Below are positions 9,299 to 18,312 of a stretch of DNA of 64,000 nucleotides, one piece after another (positions within the stretch are counted from its first letter, which is position 1; each line of letters begins with the position of its first letter). The notes under the pieces are model-generated. The model saw only the letters and a list, made by a program, of their open reading frames with translations. It made no database searches and was not told the DNA's origin. A program made the position numbers and the translations under genes. Location of the stretch: NCBI RefSeq assembly GCF_014207855.1, contig NZ_JACHKZ010000010.1, forward strand, positions 62,001 to 126,000, in the 5' to 3' direction. Source of the stretch: Comamonas odontotermitis (GTDB lineage Bacteria > Pseudomonadota > Gammaproteobacteria > Burkholderiales > Burkholderiaceae_C).

Positions 9299-11521
9299 AT
9301 GAACCGATCAAAGGGCGTAGGCGCCGTATGCCGCGGTGCGCGCTGGACAACGACTGCATTGGCTGGTGCCGTTCTGGTGGCCTGTGGCGGCGGCGGAGGT
9401 ACATCCGCCAGGAATGAACTGCCTCAGGGTATTACCGAAATCAGCCAGACCAGCTATCCAGCGACCAGCGTGGGCTCAGGAAGCACTGCTGCCACACAGG
9501 ACTTGTTGACAGGCGGTATCGGCAAGACCGGCCTGGGAGCAGCTGCGGCGCCCACTTATGCTGACCCGGCCAGCCCGACGGTGGCAGAGCTGCGCCGCAA
9601 TGCCCTGTTCTCCAACTACCGAGGGATTTTGGACTACACCGCTGGCGGTGGCTATGGCTCCTTGTACGGTCCCAACATCACATCGGATGGCGTGGTGACT
9701 GCAGGAGAAGGTCTGGTGCCGGGCAACGAATACCTGGCGGTGTTGGACAGCGGAACCGGTCGCAAACAGACGGTGATTGCAGTGATGGTTCCTGACAGTT
9801 TCAACAAGTCCAAACCCTGTCTGGTGTTGGGCCCATCGTCTGGCTCGCGCGGTGTGTATGGTGCCATCGGCACGGCGGGTGAATGGGGCCTGAAGAAGGG
9901 CTGCGCCGTGGCTTTGACGGACGCAGGCAAGGGCGTGGGACTGCACAATCTTGCCGACGATACCGTGAACAAGGTGGACGGCTCGCGCGCTGCGCGCAAG
10001 GACGCTGGAGCCCTGTCTCTTTTTGCCGCCAACCTGACCGATGCTGCGCGCGCGGCATACAACGCAGCCTTTCCCAACCGCATCGCCATCAAGCATGCGC
10101 ATTCGCAGCAGAACCCCGAGAAGGATTGGGGCAGTGACACGCTGGTGGCCGGTCACTATGCAATGTATGTGCTCAATGCCAGGTACGGCACCAAAGATGA
10201 ACCGGTGCCGTTTGACCGAAACAATACGGTGGTGATTGCAGGCTCTGCATCCAATGGAGGCGCAGCAGTGCTGAGGGCGGCTGAGCTGGACAGCGATGGT
10301 TTTGTGGACGGGGTGGTGGCCAGCGAGCCGGTGACGCAGATTCCGTCGGGATTCGCCACCACCGTGCGGCAGGGATCGGCAAGCAACAACACCACCTGGC
10401 ACAACCCAGGAGGAACGGCGCTGGCCGAGTACACCACCTGGGGCAATATCTACCAGCCCTGTGCGGCACTGGCCGATGCGGCTGCGCTGACGGAAACATC
10501 GATCTTCAACTACATTGGGCTTGCGGCAATGAAGGCGCGAGCAGAAGCGCGCTGCGAAGGTCTGGCTGCCAAAGGCCTGGTGACAGGCAGTACCACGGCA
10601 GAACGCGCGGCCGACGCCTTGAGCAAATTGCACGCCAAGGGCTGGACCAAGGAGCATGACCAGATGCACAACGCCCACTATGGCCTGGGCAATGGCCCGA
10701 TTCTTTCTGCCATGTACACCATGGCGTATGGGCGCTTTGCTGCAGATGCGAACTTGTGCAACACCAGCTTTGCAGCAGCCAACGCAATGGGTGAGGTGAT
10801 TGCTGCCACGCCTGCGGCCCTGGCACAGAGCGCGGCCGTGGCCAATGGCACTGCCAATGGCTCGCCTGCTACCGTGGTGTACAACGATTCGGCAGGCGGT
10901 GCCCGTTCATGGCTGATGGCGGTGTCGCCGTCGACCGGCAAGGCCGACCTGGGGTTGGACAACGCGCTGTGTCAGTACGCCTTGGTATCAGGGCAGGATC
11001 CTGTGACAGGCAAGTCCTTGTCTGCGGGAAGTGTGCCAACCCAGGCCCAAAGCGATGCGGTGCGCGCGGGCATGCAGGAAGTGAAGGTGACAGGCAATTT
11101 GCGTGGCAAGCCCACCATCATCGTGGCAGGGCGCAGCGATGCGTTGATTCCGGTGAATGTGAATGCGCGCGCCTACACGGCCTTGAACAGTGGCGTCGAA
11201 GGAGGGCAGAGCAAGCTGCGCTACGTTGAAGTGACCAACGCCCAGCACTTTGATGCCTTCCTGCCCTTTGCTGGTTTTGATACCCGGTTTGTTCCGTTGC
11301 ATACCTACTTCAACCAGGCCATGGATGCCGTGTGGGCCAACGTGACCAAGGGGGCAGCTTTACCTGCCAGCCAGGTAGTGCGTACCACGCCGCGTGGGGG
11401 TACACCTGGTGCAGCCAATCCGATTGCAGCAAGCAATGTGCCGCCAATCAAGGAAACCCCTGCTGCTGCAGATGCGGTCAACGTGGTGGCATCAACCCCA
11501 TTGGTGATCCTGCCTGATTGA
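9299..11521 (+). CDS. D-(-)-3-hydroxybutyrate oligomer hydrolase, predicted lipoprotein
   Basis: The protein matches the 3HB-oligomer hydrolase family (Pfam 3HBOH), which cleaves soluble PHB oligomers to 3-hydroxybutyrate. Typical family text is present (NITSDGVVTAGEGLVPGNEYLA; DAGKGVGLHNLADDT). The probable nucleophile lies in the modified lipase box SASNGG, and NAQHFDAF near the C-terminus is a candidate for the catalytic His. I chose the ATG at 9299 because AAGAGGAG lies just upstream and it opens a lipoprotein signal, with lipobox LVAC and Cys29 followed by a glycine run. That predicts export and lipid anchoring. A longer in-frame start at 9212 lacks these features. Length is 740 residues, near the family norm. 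Confidence 0.88.
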   Translation: MNRSKGVGAVCRGARWTTTALAGAVLVACGGGGGTSARNELPQGITEISQTSYPATSVGSGSTAATQDLLTGGIGKTGLGAAAAPTYADPASPTVAELRRNALFSNYRGILDYTAGGGYGSLYGPNITSDGVVTAGEGLVPGNEYLAVLDSGTGRKQTVIAVMVPDSFNKSKPCLVLGPSSGSRGVYGAIGTAGEWGLKKGCAVALTDAGKGVGLHNLADDTVNKVDGSRAARKDAGALSLFAANLTDAARAAYNAAFPNRIAIKHAHSQQNPEKDWGSDTLVAGHYAMYVLNARYGTKDEPVPFDRNNTVVIAGSASNGGAAVLRAAELDSDGFVDGVVASEPVTQIPSGFATTVRQGSASNNTTWHNPGGTALAEYTTWGNIYQPCAALADAAALTETSIFNYIGLAAMKARAEARCEGLAAKGLVTGSTTAERAADALSKLHAKGWTKEHDQMHNAHYGLGNGPILSAMYTMAYGRFAADANLCNTSFAAANAMGEVIAATPAALAQSAAVANGTANGSPATVVYNDSAGGARSWLMAVSPSTGKADLGLDNALCQYALVSGQDPVTGKSLSAGSVPTQAQSDAVRAGMQEVKVTGNLRGKPTIIVAGRSDALIPVNVNARAYTALNSGVEGGQSKLRYVEVTNAQHFDAFLPFAGFDTRFVPLHTYFNQAMDAVWANVTKGAALPASQVVRTTPRGGTPGAANPIAASNVPPIKETPAAADAVNVVASTPLVILPD

Positions 11522-11600
11522 GGCGGCACCGGGAGACAGGCGGTGGTGAGGAGCGCGGGCTCGTGACCACTGCCGTTTTGGCGGTACGAGGCCAAAAACA

Positions 11601-11629
11601 AAGTCCCGCCAGCCTGGGCTGCGGGACTT
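11601..11629. terminator. Stem-loop downstream of the oligomer hydrolase gene
   Basis: AAGTCCCGC and GCGGGACTT form a 9-bp stem around an 11-base loop, 80 bases after the stop. The T-rich flank (TTTGTTTTTGG) lies on the minus strand, so it would act best on leftward transcripts; rightward use is possible. Confidence 0.4.
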
Positions 11630-11972
11630 GCTGTTGAGAAAATGCGGTTGCTTTGTGAATAGGGTGCTACATCGCTGGAAGGCGGGGCTTCATCTGCGGG
11701 TGACGCACAAGGTGATATCAGAAACGGGCAGGTGCGCGCTTACGGTCACGTTCGTCTTCAGGCCATACAGCAAATACGGTATTCATTTTCACGTCCTTTC
11801 ACCTTATTGGTGGAGATAGGTGTTCAACGGCTGGTGGGCGATGGTCGTTGACCAAGCTTGTATAAAGTTTTGTGAATAGTGTTCAACAAAACGTACGATG
11901 CGGCGGGATTTGAGGACGCAACAGTGGCCGAACTGGCTATGATTTGCCACCTTTTCATACACGGAGTCTTGA
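11630..11972. other. Intergenic region without a supported gene
   Basis: Only short frames occur here and none has a convincing start or family resemblance. GGAG at 11963-11966 is the ribosome-binding site of the next gene. TTGACC at 11848 and TATAAA at 11861 are promoter-like but wrongly spaced. Confidence 0.5.
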
Positions 11973-12974
11973 ATGGCAGGTGCTGGACTATTGATGCTGC
12001 TGGACGACATCGCGACGCTGCTCGATGACGTCGCATTGATGACGAAAACTGCAGCGGGTAAAAGCACGGCCATTCTTGATGATGTGGCCACGCAGACCAA
12101 GGTGGCAGTGCAGAAAACGGCTGGTGTATTGGGAGATGATCTGGCCCTCAATGCCGAGCAGGTCACCGGGGTCAAGGCCAACCGGGAACTACCCGTCGTA
12201 TGGGCTGTTGCCAAGGGCTCGCTATGGAACAAGGCCATTTTGGTGCCCGCAGCGTTGCTGATCAGCGCTTTTGCGCCGTGGTTGATCACGCCGCTCTTGA
12301 TGGTGGGGGGCGCCTTTCTCTGCTTTGAGGGTGTCGAGAAAATCATGGATCTGTTCCACAAGGAGAAAAAGCACGACGTAAAGACCGTGTTGGCCGATTC
12401 TGCCGAGGCGCAGAAGGCTGGCGTTGCGCCATCGTCCGTGCGCGCTGCACACGAAAAGCAAATGGATCCGCTGGAGTACGAGAAGCAGAAAGTGAAAGGC
12501 GCGGTGCGCACGGATTTCATTCTGTCTGCCGAGATCATGGCGATCGCCTTGGGCACGGTGTCGACCAAGCCCATCTGGGAGCAGGCTGCGGTGCTGATTG
12601 CGGTGGCGATTGGCATCACCGTATTTGTCTATGGCCTGGTTGCAGGCATTGTGCGCATGGATGATGTAGGCAGCTGGCTGATGGCCAAAAAGAGTGCTGC
12701 AGCGCAGGCATTTGGTCGCGGCATGATCGCCTTCACGCCGTGGCTGATGCGCGGGCTGTCCATTGTCGGCACCGCAGCCATGTTCATGGTGGGTGGTAGT
12801 TTGCTGGTGCACGGTATCGGTCCGATCGAGCACTGGATCAAGGACAGCATTGAACCTCTGGGCGGCGTCGCTGCAGCGCTCGGCCCGACCTTGGTACATG
12901 TGGTGGTGGGAGCCATCATTGGCGCAATTGTGGTGCTGTGCATGGAAGCATGGCACAAGCTGCGCGGTCATTGA
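11973..12974 (+). CDS. DUF808/YedI family inner-membrane protein
   Basis: A 333-residue protein whose N-terminus (LLMLLDDIATLLDDVALMTKTAAGKSTAILDD...) is diagnostic of the DUF808 (YedI) family. After a soluble region rich in Asp and Ala (1-85) there are about five or six hydrophobic segments: around 90-115 (ILVPAALLISAFAPWLI) and in clusters near 180-235 and 255-330. The family's biochemical role is not established. The gene stands alone, with GGAG seven bases before the ATG and a strong terminator behind it. Confidence 0.85.
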   Translation: MAGAGLLMLLDDIATLLDDVALMTKTAAGKSTAILDDVATQTKVAVQKTAGVLGDDLALNAEQVTGVKANRELPVVWAVAKGSLWNKAILVPAALLISAFAPWLITPLLMVGGAFLCFEGVEKIMDLFHKEKKHDVKTVLADSAEAQKAGVAPSSVRAAHEKQMDPLEYEKQKVKGAVRTDFILSAEIMAIALGTVSTKPIWEQAAVLIAVAIGITVFVYGLVAGIVRMDDVGSWLMAKKSAAAQAFGRGMIAFTPWLMRGLSIVGTAAMFMVGGSLLVHGIGPIEHWIKDSIEPLGGVAAALGPTLVHVVVGAIIGAIVVLCMEAWHKLRGH

Positions 12975-13033
12975 TGTATCTATAAGAACGTGTGGAGATT
13001 GCAAACAGGTTCTGAGCCCCTGGGGCATCACGA

Positions 13034-13060
13034 AACGGCCGGGAACTCCTGGCCGTTTTT
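13034..13060 (+). terminator. Rho-independent terminator after the YedI-like gene
   Basis: AACGGCC / GGCCGTT stem with a 10-base loop, running into TTTTT at 13056-13060. Confidence 0.8.
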
Positions 13061-13140
13061 GATGGTGCGGGGCATGAGACATGATCTGTGTCAAAGCAGC
13101 CATTGCCAGAATTGGTGATCATGATTGCCATGGACACGCT

Positions 13141-13184
13141 CCAATTCGGCAGCGGACTTTTACTCCGGGGTGCTGCCGAATTGG
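13141..13184 (+). promoter_or_regulatory. Long inverted repeat upstream of ompW
   Basis: CCAATTCGGCAGC at 13141-13153 is exactly mirrored by GCTGCCGAATTGG at 13172-13184, with an 18-base spacer. It ends 57 bases before the ompW start. It could be a leader hairpin or a dyad operator; with no T-run it is not a typical terminator. Confidence 0.5.
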
Positions 13185-13241
13185 GGGGATTCCAGTCAAT
13201 TCTCAATCCATGCGGCGAAAGCCGCAGTGAAGGCAATGATG

Positions 13242-13853
13242 ATGAAGAAAGCAATGATGGCAGCAGTGGCTGTTTGTGCTCTGACGGCCGGTACGGCCAT
13301 GGCACAGCAGGCTGAGGGACCTTGGATGGTGCGTGTACGCGCCGTCAATCTGGACAGCGCCAACAAGGACTCCACCGGGCTTGGCCTGTCGATCAATGAC
13401 AAGACCATTCCCGAGCTGGATGTGTCTTACTTCTTCACTCCCAATTTCGCAGCCGAATTGGTGCTGACCTATCCTCAAAAGCACGATCTGCGCTCCAACG
13501 GTGCAAAGATCGGCTCGCTCAAGCATCTGCCGCCCACCTTGCTGGCGCAGTACCACTTCACCGGCATGGGCGCGTTCAAACCCTATGTGGGCGCAGGTAT
13601 CAACTACACGCGCTTTTCGAATGTGAATTTCAATCCCGCTGTAGAGGCCGCGCTGGATCCTTCGATCAAGAAAAACAGCTTTGGCCCTGCCATGCAGGTT
13701 GGCTTTGATTACATGCTCGACAAGAACTGGTCGATCAACTTTGACGTGAAAAAGGTCTATATCAAGACCGATGTCAGCTCGGCTGGCAAAAAGGTCGGCT
13801 CGCTCAAGGTCGATCCTTGGCTCGTGGGTGTTGGCGTAGGCTATCGCTTCTGA
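13242..13853 (+). CDS. ompW: OmpW family outer-membrane protein
   Basis: A small eight-stranded beta-barrel porin of the OmpW family. It starts with a Sec signal peptide (MKKAMMAAVAVCALTAGTAMA, cut before QQ), then alternating hydrophobic strands with the family text ELDVSYFFTPNFAAELVLTYP and PYVGAGINYTRF. It ends on aromatic Phe (GVGVGYRF), as outer-membrane barrels do. Mature length is about 183 residues. The ATG at 13242 is preferred over upstream in-frame codons because GAAGG sits at a workable distance and the signal peptide then begins normally. Single gene between its own leader repeat and a bidirectional terminator. Confidence 0.9.
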   Translation: MKKAMMAAVAVCALTAGTAMAQQAEGPWMVRVRAVNLDSANKDSTGLGLSINDKTIPELDVSYFFTPNFAAELVLTYPQKHDLRSNGAKIGSLKHLPPTLLAQYHFTGMGAFKPYVGAGINYTRFSNVNFNPAVEAALDPSIKKNSFGPAMQVGFDYMLDKNWSINFDVKKVYIKTDVSSAGKKVGSLKVDPWLVGVGVGYRF

Positions 13854-13873
13854 CCACCATCCTCGTTTCATGC

Positions 13874-13906
13874 AAAAAGGCATGCCAATATTGGCATGCT
13901 TTTTTT
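13874..13906. terminator. Bidirectional terminator between ompW and metY
   Basis: A perfect 20-bp palindrome (GCATGCCAATATTGGCATGC, 13880-13899) is flanked by A5 on the left and T7 on the right. It serves both converging genes. Confidence 0.9.
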
Positions 13907-13962
13907 CTATAAAAATAAGCTTCATGCGTTCTGCAGTTGGGTGCTGCAGGTTTCTTTGGCTC

Positions 13963-15240
13963 TTAGACTTCGGCCAGCGCCTGCTGCAGATCGGCCAGCA
14001 GGTCGTCGATATGCTCAATGCCGACTGACAGGCGCACCATGCCTTCGGTCACGCCTGCCTTTGCCAGTTCGGCGGCATCAAGCTGCCGGTGGGTGGTAGA
14101 TGCCGGGTGCGTGGCCAGCGATTTGGCATCGCCAATGTTCACCAAGCGGGTGAACAGCTGCAGTGCATCCAGAAAGCGCGCCCCGGCGGCTCGTCCACCA
14201 TCGCCTTTGAGGCTGAATGACAGAATGCCCGAGGCGCGGCCGCCCGATTGCTTTTGCACGATGGCGTGGTCTGGGTGGTCTTTCAGGCCCGCGTAGCGCA
14301 CCCATTCCACCTTGGGGTGGCTTTGCAGGGCCTCGGCAATTTTCTGGGTGTTCTCGCAGATGCGATCCATGCGCAGCGCCAGGGTTTCGATGCCCTGCAG
14401 AATCTGGAACGCGTTCTGGGGCGAGATGGCCGCGCCCATATTGCGCAGCGGCACCACGCGGGCGCGGCCGATGAAGGCCGCCGGGCCCAGCGCCTCGGTG
14501 TAGACCACGCCGTGGTAGCTCACATCTGGCTCGTTCAGGCGCTTGAAGCGGGCCTTGTGCTCTGCCCAGGGAAACTTGCCACTGTCCACAATGGCGCCGC
14601 CTACGCTGGTGCCATGGCCGCCCAGGTACTTGGTGAGCGAGTGCACGACGATGTCGGCGCCAAATTCAAACGGACGCAGTAGATAGGGGGAGGGCACGGT
14701 GTTGTCCACAATCAGCGGCACGCCGTGCTTGTGGGCCACATCAGCCAGCGCGCGAATGTCGGTCACATTGCCCAGCGGGTTGCCGATGGACTCGATGAAG
14801 ACGGCCTTGGTCTTGTCGTCGATCAATTTGTCAAAGCTGGAAGGGTCGCGCGGGTCGGCAAAGCGCACTTCAATGCCTTGCTGCGGAAATGTGTGTGCGA
14901 ACAGGTTGTAGGTGCCACCATAGAGCGTGCTGGCGCTGACGATGTTGTCGCCTGCTTCGGCCAGGGTCTGGATGGCTGCGGTGATGGCTGCCATGCCCGA
15001 TGCCACGGCCAGCGCGGCAATGCCGCCTTCTAGGGCCGCCACGCGCTTTTCCAGCACGTCGGTGGTCGGGTTCATGATGCGGGTGTAGATATTGCCTGGA
15101 ACCTTGAGGTCAAACAGGTCGGCGCCATGCTGGGCGCTGTCAAACGCGTAGGCCACCGTCTGGTAGATGGGCACGGCCACAGCCTTGGTGGTGGGCTCGG
15201 GCGAATAACCGGCGTGGACAGCAAGGGTTTCGATGCGCAT
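13963..15240 (-). CDS. metY: O-acetylhomoserine aminocarboxypropyltransferase (sulfhydrylase)
   Basis: A PLP enzyme of the Cys/Met-metabolism family that makes homocysteine (or methionine) from O-acetylhomoserine and sulfide (or methanethiol). At 425 residues it has MetY length, longer than MetB/MetC. Landmarks are YTRIMNPTTDVLEKRVAALEGG, the SGMAAI cofactor segment, the aspartate of VDNTVPSPYLLRP, and the PLP lysine Lys204 in HSLTKYLGGHG. It is transcribed alone toward the bidirectional terminator. A separate metC-like gene at 31080 shows that the genome also encodes the transsulfuration route. Confidence 0.93.
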   Translation of the reverse strand: MRIETLAVHAGYSPEPTTKAVAVPIYQTVAYAFDSAQHGADLFDLKVPGNIYTRIMNPTTDVLEKRVAALEGGIAALAVASGMAAITAAIQTLAEAGDNIVSASTLYGGTYNLFAHTFPQQGIEVRFADPRDPSSFDKLIDDKTKAVFIESIGNPLGNVTDIRALADVAHKHGVPLIVDNTVPSPYLLRPFEFGADIVVHSLTKYLGGHGTSVGGAIVDSGKFPWAEHKARFKRLNEPDVSYHGVVYTEALGPAAFIGRARVVPLRNMGAAISPQNAFQILQGIETLALRMDRICENTQKIAEALQSHPKVEWVRYAGLKDHPDHAIVQKQSGGRASGILSFSLKGDGGRAAGARFLDALQLFTRLVNIGDAKSLATHPASTTHRQLDAAELAKAGVTEGMVRLSVGIEHIDDLLADLQQALAEV

Positions 15241-15388
15241 GGGAAGTGGCTCCAGGATTGCTTTGGCGAAAACGATATTTGTAACAGCTTTGCCCAGACC
15301 GACAAATACATTGTTCGCATTTGCTTATGAAGTCATTGCGCCCATGCGGGCCGACGAGGGCAGGGTCCTGGCGGCGCAGAGTGGCGCG

Positions 15389-16507
15389 CTACAGCCAGCT
15401 ATTGAGTGTCAGGCCTGCGCCAACCAGCCATGCAAACAGAATGAGGGCCAGCAGCAGCGGCTTGACGCCAGCTGCCTTGACGGCGCGCACATGGGTGGTA
15501 AGCCCGAGGGCTGCCATGGCCATGGTGAGCAGAATGTTGTCCAGCTGGGTACCTACGGAGAGCGCAGCCTGTGGGATGATTTCCAGCGAGTGGATACCCG
15601 TAACTGCTACAAATCCAAGAGCAAACCAGGGGATGGTGATGCGCGCCAGCAATGGTTTTTTTCCGTCATTTGCAGTGTTGCCAATAGCGGATTCTGCGGG
15701 TGTTGCTGGCTCTACGGACTCGTGCCGGGCCAGCCAGGCCGAAAGGATGATGAGAAACGGCGCCAGCATCATCACCCGCACCATCTTGGCCACTACGGCC
15801 ATGTCGGCGGCGCTGGTGCTGACGGCTTCGCCTGCAGCCACGACCTGGGCAACCTCATGTACCGTGGAGCCTACCCACAGGCCATAGGTGGACTCGGGCA
15901 ATGGCAGCCATTGTGCCGCCAGGTTCCATTGGTAGAAGGCAGGGTAGAGAAAGGTGCCTATGGTGCCGAACACCACCACGGTGGCAACGGCAACCGCCAC
16001 ATCGTCGGCACGCGCTTTGGCCACGGGGGCCGTGGCCAGAACGGCAGCAGCGCCGCAGATCGAGCTGCCTGCACCCACGAGAATCGCTGTGCGTGAATCA
16101 AGCCCCAGCCAGCGCTTGCCCAGCCATTGGGCGAGGACAAAGGTGCTGGCCAGCACAACGGCGTCGACCAGTACGCCATGCATGCCCAGCGCGTCAATGT
16201 CCTGAAATGTCAGCCGCAGCCCGTAGAGGATGATGCCCAGGCGCAGCAGTTTCTGTTTGGACAGGCCAACACCCGCATCTGCGGACGCCTGCATCCAGCC
16301 ATAGATGGTATTGCCGATCAGCATGCCGATCACGATGGCGATGGTGAGCGCTGAGAGGCCCTTGCTGCTGAACCAGGGCAGGGCTGCCAAGTCGTTGGCA
16401 ACCCAGGTGATGGCTCCGCACAGCAGCAGGCCGGGAACCAGTTGTTTGCCAGCCGTCAGCCACGAATGGCTGCCGGATGGAGAAAGGGATGAAGTGGCGT
16501 GTGACAT
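15389..16507 (-). CDS. yeiH: YeiH/UPF0324 family putative sulfate (anion) exporter
   Basis: A polytopic membrane protein with about ten hydrophobic segments. It matches the E. coli YeiH family closely through LLRLGIILYGLRLTFQDI, GAGSSICGAAAVLA, VAVATVVVFGTIGTFLYP and STVHEVAQVVAAG. Family members are annotated as sulfate or sulfonate-related exporters; the true substrate is uncertain. I place the start at the ATG at 16507 (MSHATSSL). A GTG at 16582 would add 25 residues with no counterpart in YeiH, and neither start has a good Shine-Dalgarno. It is divergent from a YeiE-like LysR regulator, the same pairing as in enterobacteria. Confidence 0.87.
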   Translation of the reverse strand: MSHATSSLSPSGSHSWLTAGKQLVPGLLLCGAITWVANDLAALPWFSSKGLSALTIAIVIGMLIGNTIYGWMQASADAGVGLSKQKLLRLGIILYGLRLTFQDIDALGMHGVLVDAVVLASTFVLAQWLGKRWLGLDSRTAILVGAGSSICGAAAVLATAPVAKARADDVAVAVATVVVFGTIGTFLYPAFYQWNLAAQWLPLPESTYGLWVGSTVHEVAQVVAAGEAVSTSAADMAVVAKMVRVMMLAPFLIILSAWLARHESVEPATPAESAIGNTANDGKKPLLARITIPWFALGFVAVTGIHSLEIIPQAALSVGTQLDNILLTMAMAALGLTTHVRAVKAAGVKPLLLALILFAWLVGAGLTLNSWL

Positions 16508-16596
16508 GAAGCGGAGGAGAGGGCGATGCCGTCTCTTCCAAATGACCGGGAGCTGGCACCACCAAAGCGGGAATGTCGCCACTATAGAAATTTTTC

Positions 16597-16610
16597 TTAT
16601 ATTCGTATAA
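16597..16610. promoter_or_regulatory. Candidate LysR-type operator between yeiH and its regulator
   Basis: TTATA-TTCG-TATAA is a short AT-rich dyad in the 223-base divergent region. Such dyads are typical LysR-type binding cores; assignment is by position only. Confidence 0.35.
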
Positions 16611-16730
16611 CTAATTGTTTTTGTATTATCTACCTATAAAATGGGTTGATTGTTTAGGAATGAGCAATCACATCGATCCATTGTGGTGCTACCTGTCTGT
16701 GTTTGTTCCCGCTGTCTCTGCAAGGATTCC

Positions 16731-17630
16731 ATGCTTCATCTCAGACTGCGCCAATGGGAAGTGTTTTGCGCCATTGCCCAAAGTGGCAGCACGGTAGCTG
16801 CGGCGGATGCCGTGGGGCTGTCGCAATCGGCAGTCAGTGCGGCCTTGCAGCAGCTCGAAGCCGGTATGGGAGCTCAGCTGTTTGCGCGGACGGGCAAGCG
16901 TCTCATCCTGAATGACCTGGGCCGCAGTCTGTGGCCCGAGGCCCAGGCGCTGCTGGAGCAGGCCCAGTTGCTGGAGCAGGCGACGCGGGCCACGGCCCCT
17001 GCTGCGCCTGTGCAGCTGCGGCTGGCGGCCAGCACCACTATTGCCAACCATGTGCTACCGCCCATTCTGGCGGGTTTCATGCAGCGGTATGAGCAGGTGC
17101 GGTTTGACGTGGTGATCGGCAATACGCGTGAGGTGGCCCAGTCGGTGACGGATGCGCGGGTGGATCTGGGCTTCATCGAGGGTGCCAGCCATTGGACCGA
17201 GCTGGAGGTGCAACCCTGGCGCGACGACGAGCTGGTGCTGATTGCCGCTGCGGGCGATGCACTGGTGCAGCACGCCCGGCAGGCGCCCCTGACCGTGCAG
17301 GAGTTGCGGGCCTGCCGCTGGCTGCTGCGCGAGGAGGGGTCGGGTACGCGCGAGGCGGTGGAGTTTGCCGTGCTGTCGCACCTGCATGAATGGCCGGTGG
17401 TGGCGGTGCTGGGGAGTTCCGAGGCAATCTGCACGGCCGTGGCGCGCGGTGCTGGCATCAGCTGCCTCTCGCGGGTGATTGCGCAGCCCTGGGTGGACCG
17501 GGGAGAGCTGGCCATATTGCCGACTGAGCTGCCCGCCATGCAGCGGCCGTTTTCCCTGTTGCAACGCCGTGGCAAGAAGCGCTCACCCGTGTTGCAGGCC
17601 CTGGTGCAAGCTTGTACGGATGCTGCGTGA
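16731..17630 (+). CDS. LysR family transcriptional regulator (YeiE-like)
   Basis: A 299-residue LysR regulator. The N-terminal winged HTH reads MLHLRLRQWEVFCAIAQSGS then AAADAVGLSQSAVSAALQQLE, and the C-terminal two-lobed effector domain contains LAASTTIANHVLPPIL. The ATG at 16731 has AAGGA five bases upstream and aligns with the family start; an upstream in-frame ATG at 16650 would add 27 unrelated residues. Divergent placement beside yeiH makes control of that exporter gene the best guess, probably with a sulfur or anion ligand. That is inference from the E. coli yeiE-yeiH pairing. Confidence 0.9.
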   Translation: MLHLRLRQWEVFCAIAQSGSTVAAADAVGLSQSAVSAALQQLEAGMGAQLFARTGKRLILNDLGRSLWPEAQALLEQAQLLEQATRATAPAAPVQLRLAASTTIANHVLPPILAGFMQRYEQVRFDVVIGNTREVAQSVTDARVDLGFIEGASHWTELEVQPWRDDELVLIAAAGDALVQHARQAPLTVQELRACRWLLREEGSGTREAVEFAVLSHLHEWPVVAVLGSSEAICTAVARGAGISCLSRVIAQPWVDRGELAILPTELPAMQRPFSLLQRRGKKRSPVLQALVQACTDAA

Positions 17631-17754
17631 TGCTATGAACTACTGAGTCGTTCGCGGCTGCTGAGGCCCAGTTTCATGGTGTTTTGTTTTCAGCCACAGA
17701 ACACAAAAGCGCCATCAGCTATCGTTGTTGATAGCGAACTACAGCACTACGGAG

Positions 17755-18312
17755 CTACCGCACATGCTGCTTTTCCAGCTTGCGTGCCAGCGTGCGCCGG
17801 TGCATGCCCAGGCGTCGTGCGGTTTCCGAGATATTGAAGCCGGTCTCGGCCAGGGTTTCGTGGATCTTTTCCCACTCCAGCGTTTTGATGGATGTGGTTG
17901 CCTGGGGCAGATCGACCTCGGTCGTGCCCTCCAGGCGACCGAATGCGGCTTCGATATCGTCGGTGTTCGACGGTTTGGCCAGGTAGTGGCAGGCACCCAG
18001 CTTGATGGCCTCCACCGCCGTGGCAATGCTGGCATAGCCGGTCAGCACCACAATCAATGCCTCGGGGTTTTGCGCATGCAGCAGTTGCACGCATGAGAGC
18101 CCCGACGAATTGCCGGCCAGTTTCAGATCCATCACCGCATACTGAGGCTGCTCGGTCTGCAGCAGGGCCTGTACTTCATCGGCGCTGCTGGCGTGCAGCA
18201 CGCGGTAGCCGCGGCGTTCAAACGAGCGGCGCAGGGTGCGGGCAAAAGCCGCATCGTCTTCAACCAGCAGTAACAGGCGTTCTTGCGTTTGCGTCATGGT
18301 GTTGTTCGTCAT
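17755..18312 (-). CDS. regA: Redox response regulator, RegA/PrrA/ActR family
   Basis: A 185-residue receiver plus Fis-type helix-turn-helix. The receiver has the acidic pair in LLVEDD, phospho-acceptor Asp62 (VMDLKL) and switch Lys113. The DNA-binding helix near the C-terminus, SETARRLGMHRRTLARKLEK, is the near-invariant recognition segment of RegA/PrrA. The start is ATG 18312 or 18297 (MTNNTMTQTQ); either overlaps the 3' end of regB by about 40-50 bases, so the two are co-translated. In alpha- and betaproteobacteria this regulator controls respiratory and redox genes. Here it lies just downstream of the cyo operon, its obvious local target. Confidence 0.9.
   Translation of the reverse strand: MTNNTMTQTQERLLLLVEDDAAFARTLRRSFERRGYRVLHASSADEVQALLQTEQPQYAVMDLKLAGNSSGLSCVQLLHAQNPEALIVVLTGYASIATAVEAIKLGACHYLAKPSNTDDIEAAFGRLEGTTEVDLPQATTSIKTLEWEKIHETLAETGFNISETARRLGMHRRTLARKLEKQHVR

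Noticed and set aside
12984-13014. Third copy of the MITE-like repeat
   Set aside because: Only about ten bases (AACAGGTTCT) match the repeat end; too short to call a copy.
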